Shown piece by piece: positions 32,912 through 43,471 of a DNA stretch of 64,000 nucleotides (its first letter is position 1; each line of letters begins with the position of its first letter). The notes beneath the pieces were generated by a model, which saw only the letters and a program-made list of their open reading frames with translations, was not told the DNA's origin and did not search any database. The translations under genes and the position numbers were made by a program. This DNA comes from Leishmania mexicana MHOM/GT/2001/U1103 (taxonomy: Eukaryota > Euglenozoa > Kinetoplastea > Trypanosomatida > Trypanosomatidae), in the NCBI RefSeq assembly GCF_000234665.1, contig NC_018335.1, positions 372,001 to 436,000 on the forward strand. The letters run 5' to 3'.

Positions 32912-33577
32912 ATGCAGAAACCCATCATGATTGTTGGAACAAGCGCGCCGCACCGCCACGAGATTGCGCAGCGCCACTTTGGAGCCACCTACGACCTGGT
33001 GTACCTATCACCTGACATAGACGAGAAACAAATCCGCGATTCGGATCCTTTCACCCTGACGCGTGCGATTGCGCAAGCGAAAATGGACGAGCTTCGAGCC
33101 AAGGTGGCTCGTGACGCGGCGCTGCAGGACCGTATTGCTCAGCGGCCGGGCAGCGTCGCTGTAACCTTTGACCAGGTTGTCAACTACCACGGCGAGATTC
33201 GCGAAAAGCCCGAGTCTAAACAGCAAGCTGCTGCCTTCATTCACTCGTACTCGAGCGACAATCTGGGCACAATCATGACGACCGTCCTGTACGATTTTGG
33301 GACAGGGAGGCAGGTATCGATGCCCAACACAACCCTCACATTTTACGGTGAAATCCCGGATGAGACAGTGGCGCGCATTGTCGAGCGCGGTGCTTGTCTG
33401 CACACCGCAGGCGGCTTTGTGGTGGAGGATGTGGACATGAAACGGTGCGAGATCAAGATAGACCCTGGGACTGAGGAGGAAGTCTGCGGCTTTTGCGAGA
33501 AGTCTGTTCGTGCTCTATTGGAGGACGTCCACAGGTCGTGGGTGCCAGGTGACAGCTGCAGCGGTGGAAAAGAGTGA
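32912..33577 (+). CDS. Maf/YceF-type nucleotide pyrophosphatase
   Basis: 221 residues, usual Maf length with a slightly extended C-terminus. Maf proteins hydrolyse non-canonical or excess nucleoside triphosphates to monophosphate plus pyrophosphate. The first motif is IVGTSAPHRHEIAQRHFG, replacing the usual S-x-SPRR. The catalytic-Asp motif is VTFDQVVNYHGEIREKP (Asp87), followed by QAAAFIHSYSS and TTVLYDF, all in family order. The DQV form is that of E. coli YceF, which prefers m7GTP, rather than the DTV/DTI form of YhdE-type dTTP/UTP enzymes, so the substrate may be a methylated nucleotide (inference). Its first conserved loop is divergent, so specificity is uncertain. Start is ATG 32912. 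Confidence 0.85.
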   Translation: MQKPIMIVGTSAPHRHEIAQRHFGATYDLVYLSPDIDEKQIRDSDPFTLTRAIAQAKMDELRAKVARDAALQDRIAQRPGSVAVTFDQVVNYHGEIREKPESKQQAAAFIHSYSSDNLGTIMTTVLYDFGTGRQVSMPNTTLTFYGEIPDETVARIVERGACLHTAGGFVVEDVDMKRCEIKIDPGTEEEVCGFCEKSVRALLEDVHRSWVPGDSCSGGKE

Positions 33578-34339
33578 GGGGTGAGTGGTGTGGGCACACA
33601 ATGTCGAGGCTGCGACAATGGTACTCCGCAACGACCTGTGGCGCTCCGACACGCTTTCTTCGACCCATACCTCACCCCACGTATCCGTCACTGAACCGTG
33701 TATCGTCCTTTGCTGTGCTTCGTATCGTTTGGGGAAGAGGCGATTCCGCCCGCCCTGGCGCGTTCCCGTAGCACGCGTCAGGACACACGTTACCACTGCC
33801 GCCAGATGACCGGGAAAGGGAGGAAAAGACCAAAAGGAGGCACAACAAACAAGAACCACAACAGACGTGCGAATCGGAGCTAAAGGTCAAGCAGGCGTGC
33901 TGTGAAGTACACCAGTATGCCCCCCCCCACCCCGTTGCACACGTGAGAACGCCTGATGCGGCCATTCTTTCCCCCTCCTTTTCTGCGTTCATGGCCCACG
34001 CAACTCATCCGACGGAATCTAGAGGGCTGTCGATCGTCCTTGTGCTTCTCACGTGCATGTGACCACTCGTCATTTCACTTTTGGATCTCCTGTGTGCTTG
34101 GTAAGCGATGCCGCTCGCCGTATCTCAATCCTTCTCCGCCCCATCCCTCCGTCTGCCCGTCACCGCGGTTGTTTCTGCTGTTGGCGTGCCGAGATGCACC
34201 TCAGAGTTGCAGCACACGAGCAACGCCGGACAAGTGTGCAGCTGCGGCAGTCCCGCCTTTCTTCCGCCTCCCATCGCAAATATACACTGGCGTGAGTGGC
34301 ATCTCTTTCGGCTTCGTTGTACCCCCTCTTTCGCCTCGC
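33578..34339. other. Spacer and alternative 5' region of the coiled-coil gene
   Basis: A C run at 33920-33928 and a pyrimidine-rich stretch at about 34120-34180 that ends in CCGAG, a possible splice acceptor. An in-frame ATG at 33956 would add 128 residues of Ser/Pro/Cys-rich sequence to the next gene, but that stretch looks like spacer. Confidence 0.55.
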
Positions 34340-36082
34340 ATGAACTCGCTGCTGAAAACATTTCGGAATGTTGTGGAGCTCGGCGAGGAGGAGTCATCAG
34401 GAGCGTTTGCGGCGCCGCAGCACGGCAACCTAGACCAGCAATCGAATCCAGAGGTGCTGCGGCAGCATATTTCCACCCTGACCCAGAAACTCGCCCGCCA
34501 GGTGCAGTCCTACGAAGAGCTGAGGGAGGAGAGCACCTCCATTGAAAAGGAACTCATGCGTGTGCGCCTTCGCTTCGCCGCTGCGCGGCAGCTGTGGGAG
34601 TACACAAACAAGAGTCTCGAACTTTCGATTCAGAATTTAGTCGAGCACCGGCTCTTCGGCGCCGCTTCTACGGCGCCCGCTAGGCCTAGCACGGGGTTTG
34701 GCAGCAGCTCAGGGAAGGTTTTGCCCCACCCCACGGCCACCTCCTTGCTTGATGCCACCTACGTTGCCTCTCTGCGTGAGCAGATTCAGCGACTGAAGGA
34801 AATGGTGATGCGGAACGGCGAGGCGCAGAGTCAGCTGCAAAGTGAGAAGCAATACGAAGAGGTGCAGCGAGTGCTGCATGCGAACGGCTTGACCGCCTCG
34901 CACCTTGATGCTCAGGTACGTGCGGCAGTGCAGAAGCTGGTAGCCCAGTGGGGCAACGAGCGGGCCTACTACGAGTCGGTTATTGAGAGTCTTGAGCAGG
35001 ACGCTGCAAAACACGCTGAGCGAGAGGCCTTGTTGAGTGACTGTGTAAAGCAGGAGCAGGAGCGCTGCGCAGAGGCAACGGCGCAGACCTCCGGTGCGGA
35101 GTCTGCAGAACTGGGACGTCTTCGCGAGGAGCTCGACCAGTGGAAACGCGGAGAGCGCACCGTCGTCGAGAGTGTCTCAGGGGATCCGCACCGGCTCTCT
35201 CAAACCGCGAGTCCGATCTCCGAAAACGCCACCCAGCACCCAGCCAAAGAGGACGTCAGCGAAACCAGTCCACTGTCGCACATAGCCAAAGATAGGCACT
35301 TCCTCGTGTCGTTAGAAAACGCAGGTGCGCACGATCTCACCGGGGCACCATTGCAAGGGGACGCAGCACTCGGGTTTGTCCCCGGTGACCGCGCACTGGC
35401 AGAGAAACTGGAGCGCCTGAGCCGAGACTGCAGTGCACGCGATGAGGCACTCGATAACCTTTACCGTGACAACCGAAGCCTACAAGAAGCGGTCCAGCAG
35501 GCGGAGTCTCGCGCACGTGCCTGCGAGACGGAGCTGCAGTACTATCAAAAGAAGATGGAGGAGCTTGCGAAGCAGCTGTCTTGTGAGCAGCACCGCACAA
35601 GGCAACTGGAAGACGAGAAGCGGCTAAGTGCCGTTAGCGCAGAGAAACTGCGTGAGCAGGTCATGCAACTGCGGCAGGCCGTGAACGCTGCAGCTGCCGG
35701 CAAAGCATCCCTCGTCGCACCGAACGGGATGAGCACGGGCATGTCTATTACAAAAGTAGCCCCGGTGCATGTGGAACTGCCTCTCAACGCCCCCACACTG
35801 GAGCAGAGCGTCCCATACGAGAAGGTCGCCACCTGGAAAGACAGCGCACGAGAGGCAGTGCGGTGGTGGAAGGAGTTGAGGTTGAACACAGTGCCACCTC
35901 GAGGTCCTCAGGTGCACCATGCCATGAGCGCAGCGCACGCCCGTGGAAGCGGGCTGCTGCGACGTGGCCCACGCGCGCCGCTTATGCTTGGCGGCATTTT
36001 TGTCATCCTTATGTTCATTTGCATGGTCTTCCTGTTCGTGGATTCCGCCCAAGCGGCCAGACGCGCCCGTGATATGGCCTAG
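34340..36082 (+). CDS. Tail-anchored coiled-coil protein (golgin-like)
   Basis: 580 residues. Most of residues ~35-490 are Glu/Gln/Leu-rich helix with heptad character (for example REQIQRLKEMVMRNGEAQSQ), interrupted by Ser/Pro/Thr linkers near 100-130 and 280-330. A single hydrophobic segment (about 547-571, LMLGGIFVILMFICMVFLFV) near the C-terminus is followed by a short Arg-containing tail, which fits a tail-anchored membrane protein such as a Golgi tether of the golgin-84/CASP type. I see no diagnostic golgin signature, so the organelle is a guess. The start at 34340 was chosen because upstream in-frame sequence to the alternative ATG at 33956 is low-complexity and pyrimidine-derived. Confidence 0.75.
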   Translation: MNSLLKTFRNVVELGEEESSGAFAAPQHGNLDQQSNPEVLRQHISTLTQKLARQVQSYEELREESTSIEKELMRVRLRFAAARQLWEYTNKSLELSIQNLVEHRLFGAASTAPARPSTGFGSSSGKVLPHPTATSLLDATYVASLREQIQRLKEMVMRNGEAQSQLQSEKQYEEVQRVLHANGLTASHLDAQVRAAVQKLVAQWGNERAYYESVIESLEQDAAKHAEREALLSDCVKQEQERCAEATAQTSGAESAELGRLREELDQWKRGERTVVESVSGDPHRLSQTASPISENATQHPAKEDVSETSPLSHIAKDRHFLVSLENAGAHDLTGAPLQGDAALGFVPGDRALAEKLERLSRDCSARDEALDNLYRDNRSLQEAVQQAESRARACETELQYYQKKMEELAKQLSCEQHRTRQLEDEKRLSAVSAEKLREQVMQLRQAVNAAAAGKASLVAPNGMSTGMSITKVAPVHVELPLNAPTLEQSVPYEKVATWKDSAREAVRWWKELRLNTVPPRGPQVHHAMSAAHARGSGLLRRGPRAPLMLGGIFVILMFICMVFLFVDSAQAARRARDMA

Positions 36083-36419
36083 AAAATCCTACGGTTCAAT
36101 CGTTTTTTTTCTTACCTTCCTGCATCCTACATGTTCACCCTTCTTCGTGCATCTGTGCGTGTATCCGTGCCGGTGCAGGGGTTCCTGTGTTTGCGCACCT
36201 CGTGAAGGTCGGGCTAGTGTTTATCTTACTGGATTGGCTCTCAGCCCTCTGCTGTGTGGTCCCTTTTTTATATCTTTTTCGCGACTTGGTTTTCTTTCCC
36301 TCATGACAGAGGGAGGGGGAGGTCAACACCTCCGTGCGTCGCATCTCACAGCTCAGTAGCCCCACTCTTTCTGGAAAAGCCAGGCAGCCCCCCCCCGTTC
36401 CCCCTACTTCTCTCCGCCG
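36083..36419. other. 3' UTR/spacer after the coiled-coil gene
   Basis: T-rich spacer, ending in a C-rich stretch near 36387-36420 that adjoins the candidate SIDER. No gene. Confidence 0.5.
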
Positions 36420-36815
36420 GCTACCACTTGCCTGTGCCGAACCCACCTCTGATTAGGAGAGGGTGAAGCCAGGGCGATTTACTGCTAACGGGTGTCGGCG
36501 ACCAGGTCCTGGGGGGCGCTGCGTCGGGGCGGCCCGGGACGGTGCGAGCACGCTTGTGCCACCCATATGGTGGGCGAAGTGCCAACCTGACTCGAGCGTA
36601 TCCCGCCCCGCGGTCCTCACACGGTCTACTGGTGTGAGGCAGCCTGCGGTGCGGAGGTGGCTGGTGAGTAGGGAGGTTGGCGCAGAGGCCTTGCTCAGGT
36701 CGCGCTGAGTCGGCGCGTTGCCGTAGCGCGTGTCTACGGTTGCGTCGGCACATACGCGATGGCACCTGTGACGGACCGGTGGGTCGCGTGGCCTGCGACT
36801 CACGCTTTATGGTGG
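36420..36815 (+). mobile_element. Candidate SIDER-type short retroposon
   Basis: A ~400 bp GC-rich block, sharply different from the T-rich spacer on both sides, located in the likely 3' UTR of the coiled-coil gene. Length, base composition, position and phrases such as TGTCGGCGACCAGGTCCTGG and GTGCCACCCATATGGTGGGC fit my recollection of Leishmania SIDER2 elements, which are abundant in 3' UTRs and can lower mRNA stability. No poly(A) tail or target-site duplication is obvious. Identification is by texture and memory, not alignment. Confidence 0.45.
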
Positions 36816-37809
36816 AGTGATGGACAGTGGTAAGAAACTTTGCGTTGCCGTTACTTGCGTCACGCCAAGGGACCTCATTTTTCTTCCCTCAGCCTCTCTC
36901 AGCATATACTTGCCATGCTTTATCATGGTTTGTTTTGCGGTGTTTATGAGACGGAGGTACGTCCTGGACGTGGTTTTGTGGGACGCGCTGAACCTGGTGC
37001 ACCGTGCCTTGCGCGTGCTGGTGTATCAGCTAGCAAACGAACCTGTCTTGGCTGTGTTTGCATGTTGTTGTCTTCATATCTCACATATGCCGGGAAGCTG
37101 CTGCGCTACTTCCCTCAGCACTCCCTCTCCTCTGCAAATAATCTTGCCGCTTGGCGGAGGGGCTTCTTTGTTTCCGCCATCTGTTCGCCATGCCGAGTCG
37201 AGTCACGTAGAGCCGGGGTGTGCCTTCTCTGGGGTGTTGATGTGTCTCCTGGCAGTCCAGGTGCTCTTTGAATTCAGGTCCTTTTTTTTCTCACGACATA
37301 ACCGAGTGTCTGCCATCACACGGAGATGCTTTTCCGAAACTTCCAGGTGAGCGTGGCGCTGGCATGGCTCCGCGCACGTATTTTCCTGTGCATGCTGTAC
37401 ACCTCCCCCTCCCCTTCCGCACCCCCCCATGGCATACTTTTCGTGGTTGTCGTCCTCGTCGGCCCTCTCTTCGCACGGTTTGCTTCTCTTATGAATTTTA
37501 CGTACTGAATGGCCTGGTCGGATGCGCAAAAATAAATGAGCGCCAGAACACACACCGCCCACCACACAGGTGTACTGCACCGCCACCACCACTCTCCATC
37601 ACGTGAGGAAACAAGAAGAACAGCGAAAGGAGTGAGCGGGATGTGTGTCGGCGTAATCATCACTCGAGCACACCCTTGTACGCATACCGACCACTAGATA
37701 ACGGAAGATAAATCGACGCACCGACAGTCAGCGCGGCTCTTATACTGTCTCTCGCTAGGTATCGGCCAACGACACTAACGACGCGCGTGCCCGGAGAGCA
37801 GCATCAGCA
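36816..37809. other. Spacer before VPS29
   Basis: T/C-rich spacer. A 177-codon frame (36817-37350) is present but looks like simple-sequence translation. No gene supported. Confidence 0.55.
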
Positions 37810-38427
37810 ATGGTTCTCGTGCTCGTCATAGGTGACACGTGGGTGCCGCAGCGGGCCAGTGGCGTCCCGGAGGTGTTTTGCAAGATGTTCTCGCCTGGCC
37901 GCATTCACAAGCTGTTGATCACGGGTGGCGTCGGGAGCAAGGAAATGTACGACTACTTGCGCACGATTGCCCCCGAGGTGCACTGTGTGACGAGCAGCGT
38001 CGACCGACGATGGACAGATCACATGCCCGAGAGCGTCGTGCTGACGGTTGAAGGCCTCAAGCTCGGGCTGATTCATGGCCACCAAGTACCTGTGGGGGAC
38101 AAAGACTCTCTCGCCGCCGTGCAGCGGGAGCTGGACGTGGACGTGCTCGTGTCGGGCTCTACACACCAGTCGAAGTACTTCGAGTTTGATTCCCACCTCT
38201 TTATCAACCCAGGCTCTCTTAGTGGCGCGGACACAGAGTACGAGGTGAATGTTGTGCCCTCCTTTATGCTGTTGGACATCCAGGACAAGTCTGTGGTCAC
38301 CTTCATTTACCAGTATCACCCAGAGGACGAGACCGGCGGCGGCGGCGGCACTGCTAGCGAGGACTTGGCGGCGGCTGGGACGGTGCCGGGCCTCAGGATC
38401 AAGAAGAAGGAATGGGCGAAGGAGTGA
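37810..38427 (+). CDS. VPS29: Retromer subunit VPS29
   Basis: 205 residues, slightly longer than human VPS29 because of a Gly-rich C-terminal insert. Retromer recycles cargo from endosomes; Vps29 has a metallophosphoesterase fold used as a protein-binding scaffold. Matches run along the whole length: MVLVLVIGDTWVPQR, then SPGRIHKLLITGGVGSKE, YDYLRTIAPEVHCV, LGLIHGHQVPVGDKDSLA, FINPGSLSGA and VPSFMLLDIQ. Several phosphoesterase metal-ligand positions differ from human (GDLHIPHR is GDTWVPQR, the GN step is GG, GHTH is GSTH), so no phosphatase activity is expected. Start is the first ATG, 37810, preceded by a CAGCA context. Confidence 0.94.
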   Translation: MVLVLVIGDTWVPQRASGVPEVFCKMFSPGRIHKLLITGGVGSKEMYDYLRTIAPEVHCVTSSVDRRWTDHMPESVVLTVEGLKLGLIHGHQVPVGDKDSLAAVQRELDVDVLVSGSTHQSKYFEFDSHLFINPGSLSGADTEYEVNVVPSFMLLDIQDKSVVTFIYQYHPEDETGGGGGTASEDLAAAGTVPGLRIKKKEWAKE

Positions 38428-39975
38428 CACTCCTTCGTGTTTGCCATTCAGCCTTTGATGCTGCTCTCGCTCTCCCCTTTTGTCGCCTGGTACACAGCCG
38501 TTGGCGCCGTTCTGGGTTTGTCGTTTGCTCTTCGTTCCATTGCACGTCTGTACGGGCACAGAGCACGTTTCTTGTGCTGTAGTGCTTCCATCAGCAGCGG
38601 GGAGAAGGTGCGAAGGTGACATCTGGCGTGCCCTTGAGTCGGTCGCCTCTTGGAGCCGTCAGGCCTTTAGGAGGCTCCACCTTGTGGGTGTGCGTGTGTG
38701 TGTCGGTTTGTGTGTGATGCGTGAGGGAGCCCATAAAAGGCACCTCCCCTCCTTTATTGACTTCCCTGTCTGGAAGCCACCGTGGTGGCGTTCGATTGTT
38801 GTTGTTGCCTGGATTCGATCCCTGTTTGTCCTCCGTTGCTTTGCGTTGCCTCCTTCTTTTTCGTTTGCATCCCCATCTCCCCTACGGCTTCCGTGAGCGT
38901 TGCATCCTCTGGTTATTCGTGTGGCGCTTCTCCACCCTCTTCGACGTTTGGTGACGGTGATGGGTTGCGGTCGACTCTGTTCTCTTTGAATCAGCGTCAA
39001 GCACTCGTGCGGCTAGCCGACGGCCTCCGTCTTCCCCCGCCCCCGAGAAAAAAGGCTCCTGCTGCTTCTGTGTGTGTGAGCACCGAAGAACGAAATTCCA
39101 AGGAGCGAAGAAAAATACAGAAAACAGTGGAATGACCTTCGGTGCCGTGGCAGCATGCGGGAGTTATGCTGACAGTGCCGCCGTCGGGAGCGGTCACGAC
39201 AGTCGAGTGTGTGTGTGGGCGAGAGAGCAGCTCTGTGGCCGCACGTCTCTGAATTTCGATTCAGAAATGACGTGTTGAGACTCGCACCGATGTGCAATAC
39301 CACATCTGTCCACGCTCACAAGCGCCCCATCAAGCACCGCCGTATCCGTATGCATGTTCCGCACCCTCCTCTGCGCAAGAACTTCGCAGCGATGCAGCGC
39401 TCTTGCTGCTCATCTTCCTCAGTGCTCAACCTTTGCCCTCCTTTCATCTCTGCCTCCTTGCCCGTCTTCCTCCTTTCCACACCGTGACATCTACCGACGC
39501 CTTGCACGAACTTTATACCGATGCGTGCCCCCACATCTTCTTCTATGTGCGATGTTACCGCCCTCCCTCCTCCCCCTCCTCCCGTCCTTCCTCTCCCTCG
39601 TCGGTCGCTGGCAAAGAGTGTCTTTTATCTCAGTGCGGTTGACTGTCACGCCAGGCCAAGAGTCTCTGCAGCACCGGACGCCTCCCTCACGTGTTGCCCG
39701 TTCAGAACACTGCGTGCCATAGAAAAGCCCCCCCCCCAAAAAAAAAGGAAGAGAAGACCCGCCCCTTTCACGGGAGACACGTTTGAGACGTTTGGCTTAC
39801 GTCATTGTGTCCTCTTCGTTCTTTTTGCTTTGTGTGAGCCACGCGCTGTGCTTGTTGTGGGTGCCGTCGTGCAAAGATAGCGACACAGCGTCGCCTCGCC
39901 ATCACCCCCTTGTCGTTCGGGAACGGCAGAGACTTATTTTCCCCTTCCCCAGGCACACACCGCTACCGAACTCCG
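38428..39975. other. Spacer before the dynein intermediate chain gene
   Basis: VPS29 3' UTR and pyrimidine-rich spacer, with a C9/A9 run near 39729-39748 and strong C/T tracts at 39540-39600. A tRNA-like GGATTCGATCC at 38812 is not in a tRNA fold. No gene. Confidence 0.6.
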
Positions 39976-41781
39976 ATGACGGAGATCACGTACAGCTACT
40001 CGCGGCCGGCCCGCGAGTTTGGCCGCATGCCGGAGTTTCAGGCCAACGACAGCGAAATTATTGCCGACATCGCACCGAATGAGGTGATCAAGGACACCTT
40101 CACGTCGCAGAACCCCAAGGATAGCCAGGTGCAGAATGTGCCACAGCTGTCCGAGGCGAGCACGAATACCGAGTCCGTGCGCATCAAAAATCACGCACAG
40201 TATCACGGTGAAGGTGGCTGGCCGCACGCCGTCGACCCGACCGAGTTCGAGGAGAAGATGAAGTACTGCAAGAAAGTGGAGCGGGAGGAGGTCTACCTGC
40301 AGACGTGCGCGCGACTCGCCGAGCAGTGCGTCGAGTGCTGCGTGAAGCAGAACACGGCGATGGACATATACGGCCACTACTTCCCTGAAGCTCCTCCGGC
40401 TGAAGAGGAGACGATGGGGCCTGCATCGCTGAAGGTCTGGGCGGTGCTGAAGGATCCATCCGAAGAGAAACGCACGGCGGCAGCTCTCTCGTGGCAGAAC
40501 GAGGGCCGCCGGATTGCCGTGGCCTATTCTCGACTCAAGTTCCAGAGCCAGACGCCGACGATGAGCACGAACTCGCACATTTGGGACATAATGAACCACA
40601 ACGAGCCTGTTGAGACGCTCGTCACGCCGTCACCACTGTGCAGCATCGAGTACTACTCAAAGGATCCTCACCTGATCGCGGGTGGGAGCTGGAACGGTGT
40701 CGTGCAGTACTGGGACACCCGCCAACCGAACCGCCCGGCCGCCCGCTCCCTCATCGAGGAGAGCCACAAGGATCCGGTATGGTCCCTGAAGTGGCTGCAG
40801 AGCAAGTCTGGCGAGTTACTGTCCGTCTCCACGGATGGAAACGTCTTTGTGTGGGATTGCCGTCTGCCGGAGAAGCCGATGACAATCCATTCCATTGCCG
40901 AGGACAACCTAGTGCTGCAGCCGCGCAGCAACGACGGCGGCGCCCGAGGTGTCCTCGGCGGCCTGTGCCTCGACTACGACCCGCAGGTGGGTGGACCAGC
41001 CAAGTACATGATCGGCACCGAGCAGGGTACGATCTTGTCCTGCAATCGCAAGGGCAAGACCCAGCACGAGAAGCTGCTGCCGAACACCTTCAACGGCCAC
41101 CACGGGCCGGTCTACAGCGTGCAGCGCAACCCCGTCTTCTCCAAGTACTTCCTCACGGTCGGCGATTGGACGGCGCGCTTGTGGTTCGAGGACTTCAAGT
41201 TCACGTCCATGTTTAGCACCTTCTACCACAAGGCATACTTGACCTGCGGTGTGTGGCACACGGTGCGGCCCGGCGTCTTCTTCACGACTCGCATGGACGG
41301 GTACGTGGATGTGTGGGATTTGATGCTGCGCCAGACCACGCCCTCCGTGTCTTTCCAGGTGTCTGACTATGCCCTGCACACCATCAAGCCCTCGCAGAGC
41401 GGCAACTACGTCGCCACTGGCGGCATCGACGGCAATGTGTCGCTGATAGAGCTGTCCCCGTCGCTGTGCACGCTGGCCCCAGATGAGAAGAACATCATCG
41501 GCACTCTCTTGGAGAACGAAAGCTTGCGGGACAAGAATCTTGATCGCGCCATGAAGGAGAGACGTGCGGTGGAGCGTCAGCGTCAGCATCGCAGCACGCT
41601 CATCTCCGGCATCACCAGAAGGCCGACGACCGAGGAAGCCGCGCTGGACGACGTTGCCGCGAAGTACGTTGAAAGGGTGAACGCCGAGAAGGCCCAGGAC
41701 ATACACACCCGCGAAGAAGCTGATGCGCTGCGACTCAAGGCACTGGAGGACCTGGAGGATGGCATAGATCTCTACGACTAG
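39976..41781 (+). CDS. DNAI2: Axonemal outer-arm dynein intermediate chain (DNAI2/IC2-like, WD40)
   Basis: 601 residues, almost the length of human DNAI2 (605). With the other intermediate chain it forms the base of outer-arm dynein, needed for flagellar beating. The N-terminal region (EITYSYSRPAREFGRMPEFQ, and YCKKVEREE near residue 95) is typical of IC2/ODA6. The WD40 domain covers about 218-492, with units such as LIAGGSWNGVVQYWDTR, HKDPVWSLKWL...LLSVSTDGNVFVWD, GHHGPVYSVQRNP...WTARLWFED and YVATGGIDGNVSLIEL. The C-terminal tail is charged and helical. The first ATG is 39976; the frame upstream has none. With the AHI1-like gene it is one of two flagellar genes here. Confidence 0.93.
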   Translation: MTEITYSYSRPAREFGRMPEFQANDSEIIADIAPNEVIKDTFTSQNPKDSQVQNVPQLSEASTNTESVRIKNHAQYHGEGGWPHAVDPTEFEEKMKYCKKVEREEVYLQTCARLAEQCVECCVKQNTAMDIYGHYFPEAPPAEEETMGPASLKVWAVLKDPSEEKRTAAALSWQNEGRRIAVAYSRLKFQSQTPTMSTNSHIWDIMNHNEPVETLVTPSPLCSIEYYSKDPHLIAGGSWNGVVQYWDTRQPNRPAARSLIEESHKDPVWSLKWLQSKSGELLSVSTDGNVFVWDCRLPEKPMTIHSIAEDNLVLQPRSNDGGARGVLGGLCLDYDPQVGGPAKYMIGTEQGTILSCNRKGKTQHEKLLPNTFNGHHGPVYSVQRNPVFSKYFLTVGDWTARLWFEDFKFTSMFSTFYHKAYLTCGVWHTVRPGVFFTTRMDGYVDVWDLMLRQTTPSVSFQVSDYALHTIKPSQSGNYVATGGIDGNVSLIELSPSLCTLAPDEKNIIGTLLENESLRDKNLDRAMKERRAVERQRQHRSTLISGITRRPTTEEAALDDVAAKYVERVNAEKAQDIHTREEADALRLKALEDLEDGIDLYD

Positions 41782-43471
41782 TCTGCTGGTATTGCTCCAC
41801 CAGCTTGTCTCGTGGTTGCTGCTGCGCACCCCAGGCTAATAATAAGCAGACGCCGTAGCGGGTTCAGCCCCTGGTGCGGGGGTGCCGGTTGGTGCTGAGA
41901 GAAACACCGGAGACTGCCCTACTGAGAGTGAAATGACGGCTCTCTTTCCGTTCCTTTTTCCATTTGGAGCCAGCTCCCGCTCCTCCGCTGTCGCGCAGGG
42001 TTCTCGCTGCTGCGCAGGAGCTGCGGCACGGTTTTTGTATGCTGGTTCGTGTGGAACCCCCCCCCCCGCCCCCGGCTGCGCTGCTTGTGCAAGTCTTGTG
42101 TTGGCGGGTTAGGAGGCGCCGCTTTGTCACACTGTCTTGGCTGGGCCATTCGGCACGCAGTGCAGCGTCCTTTTTTTCTCTCCGTCCTCACTCGTCGCGT
42201 GTAGGCCTCTGCACACTCGGTGGGAGTCTCCGTCTCTCTGTCTCTTGTCTCTTGACAAGAGGACATGGCTCTGTGCGTTGCTTGTTCATGTACTATACAC
42301 AACGGCGGGGGAATGTCAAGTGGAGTTGATGACAATGGTGGAGAGGGTGTTCGGCAAAGGAGGTGGTGAGGAAAGGCCGATGTGCAGCGTCTTGGGATGC
42401 ATCCACGGGAGAGGCCACATCGTCGTATCGCGCCCCGTCCGCCCTCTTTTTCGCTCGCCTCCCGTCGATGTTGCCGTTGTTCGTCGTTTCCCTCCTGTGG
42501 TTCTTTGAGATGTACATAGGTGGCAGTGACACACAGTGATACATGTTCACACGTAAACTCGCTCACTCTCTCGGCTGCGCGAGCACACACACACACACAC
42601 ACAACACGGATAGTGTGTTGCGCGCCGGCGTATCGGTTTGTGCGTGTGTCAGTGTCTGGATCATCGGTGCGCCTCCATCCCCCCTTCCCCCAACCACCCA
42701 CTCCTCTTCATCTTTACGCTTGTCGCAAACCCTCCCTCAATGATTTCGTTGTTGTGATGTGGGTACACGATATAGACACGCCGAAAAAAAAAAGAGAAGG
42801 CGAGAACGGGGTCATCACATGCGTCGTGTCGTTGGGTAAAAGGTTAGGCAGCTGCTACATTGCCCGGTCGCAGCGAAAGCCCACCGCGCCTGTATCCGTA
42901 GGCCTGCACTGTGGAGGCAGTAGAGCCTGTGCAGTCTGGTGAGCGGTCGACGCGCGTGAGACGGCAAACGTGTGCGCTCGTGCTGAGTAAAGGCGTTGTG
43001 TAAGCTCCAAGGTTGTGGGAAGCACAGTGGAGGGCGAGTTTCGTCTTCGGCTGACCGTTGTAGAGTGCCTTGTTCCTTTGCCCTGCAAAACACGTTTGCG
43101 AAAAGCCGGTGCTACTTTATCAGCGCTGTTTTCCGGTAGGGTTACCACCCGTCCCTCTGCCTAGTAGTGCTCACTTGCCACTGTCCCTCCATCGCCTCGT
43201 TCGGGCATGCGCCCCCACACTCTCTCCTGACGATGAGCCACCGTCAAAACAAAAAAAACAACCTGCTACCCACCGTACTCGCACACACTTCTCATGTGGT
43301 GGTCAGCTGTATAACAGCGGTTTGTCAGACGTCGCTGCTGAACTTGTGCAGCCTGTCCCCTCCTCGACACTTCATGGTTGAATTTTTCGCCGTTTCGACA
43401 ACACATACACAAGGATCAAAGTACACGTAGCGCTTAGAATCTGCACCCCCTCTCACAGCGTTTTAGCAGCA
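41782..43471. other. Spacer before the Sm-G gene
   Basis: Pyrimidine-rich, with a C-rich run at 42056-42073, a CA tract at 42586-42603 and A-rich stretches near 42786 and 43250. No gene seen. The last ~20 bases (TCTCACAGCG-TTTTAGCAGC) hold several AG dinucleotides close to the Sm-G ATG. Confidence 0.6.
42586..42603. repeat. CA dinucleotide microsatellite
   Basis: Nine CA units. Confidence 0.8.

Noticed and set aside
36817..37350. 177-codon frame after the SIDER-like block
   Set aside because: Hydrophobic/Cys-rich translation typical of T-rich DNA; no homology recognised.
38808..38823. B-box-like GGATTCGATCC suggesting a tRNA
   Set aside because: No matching A box, acceptor stem or anticodon arm can be drawn around it.
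40909..41829. 306-codon minus-strand frame opposite the dynein intermediate chain
   Set aside because: Antisense shadow produced by GC-biased third positions of the real gene.
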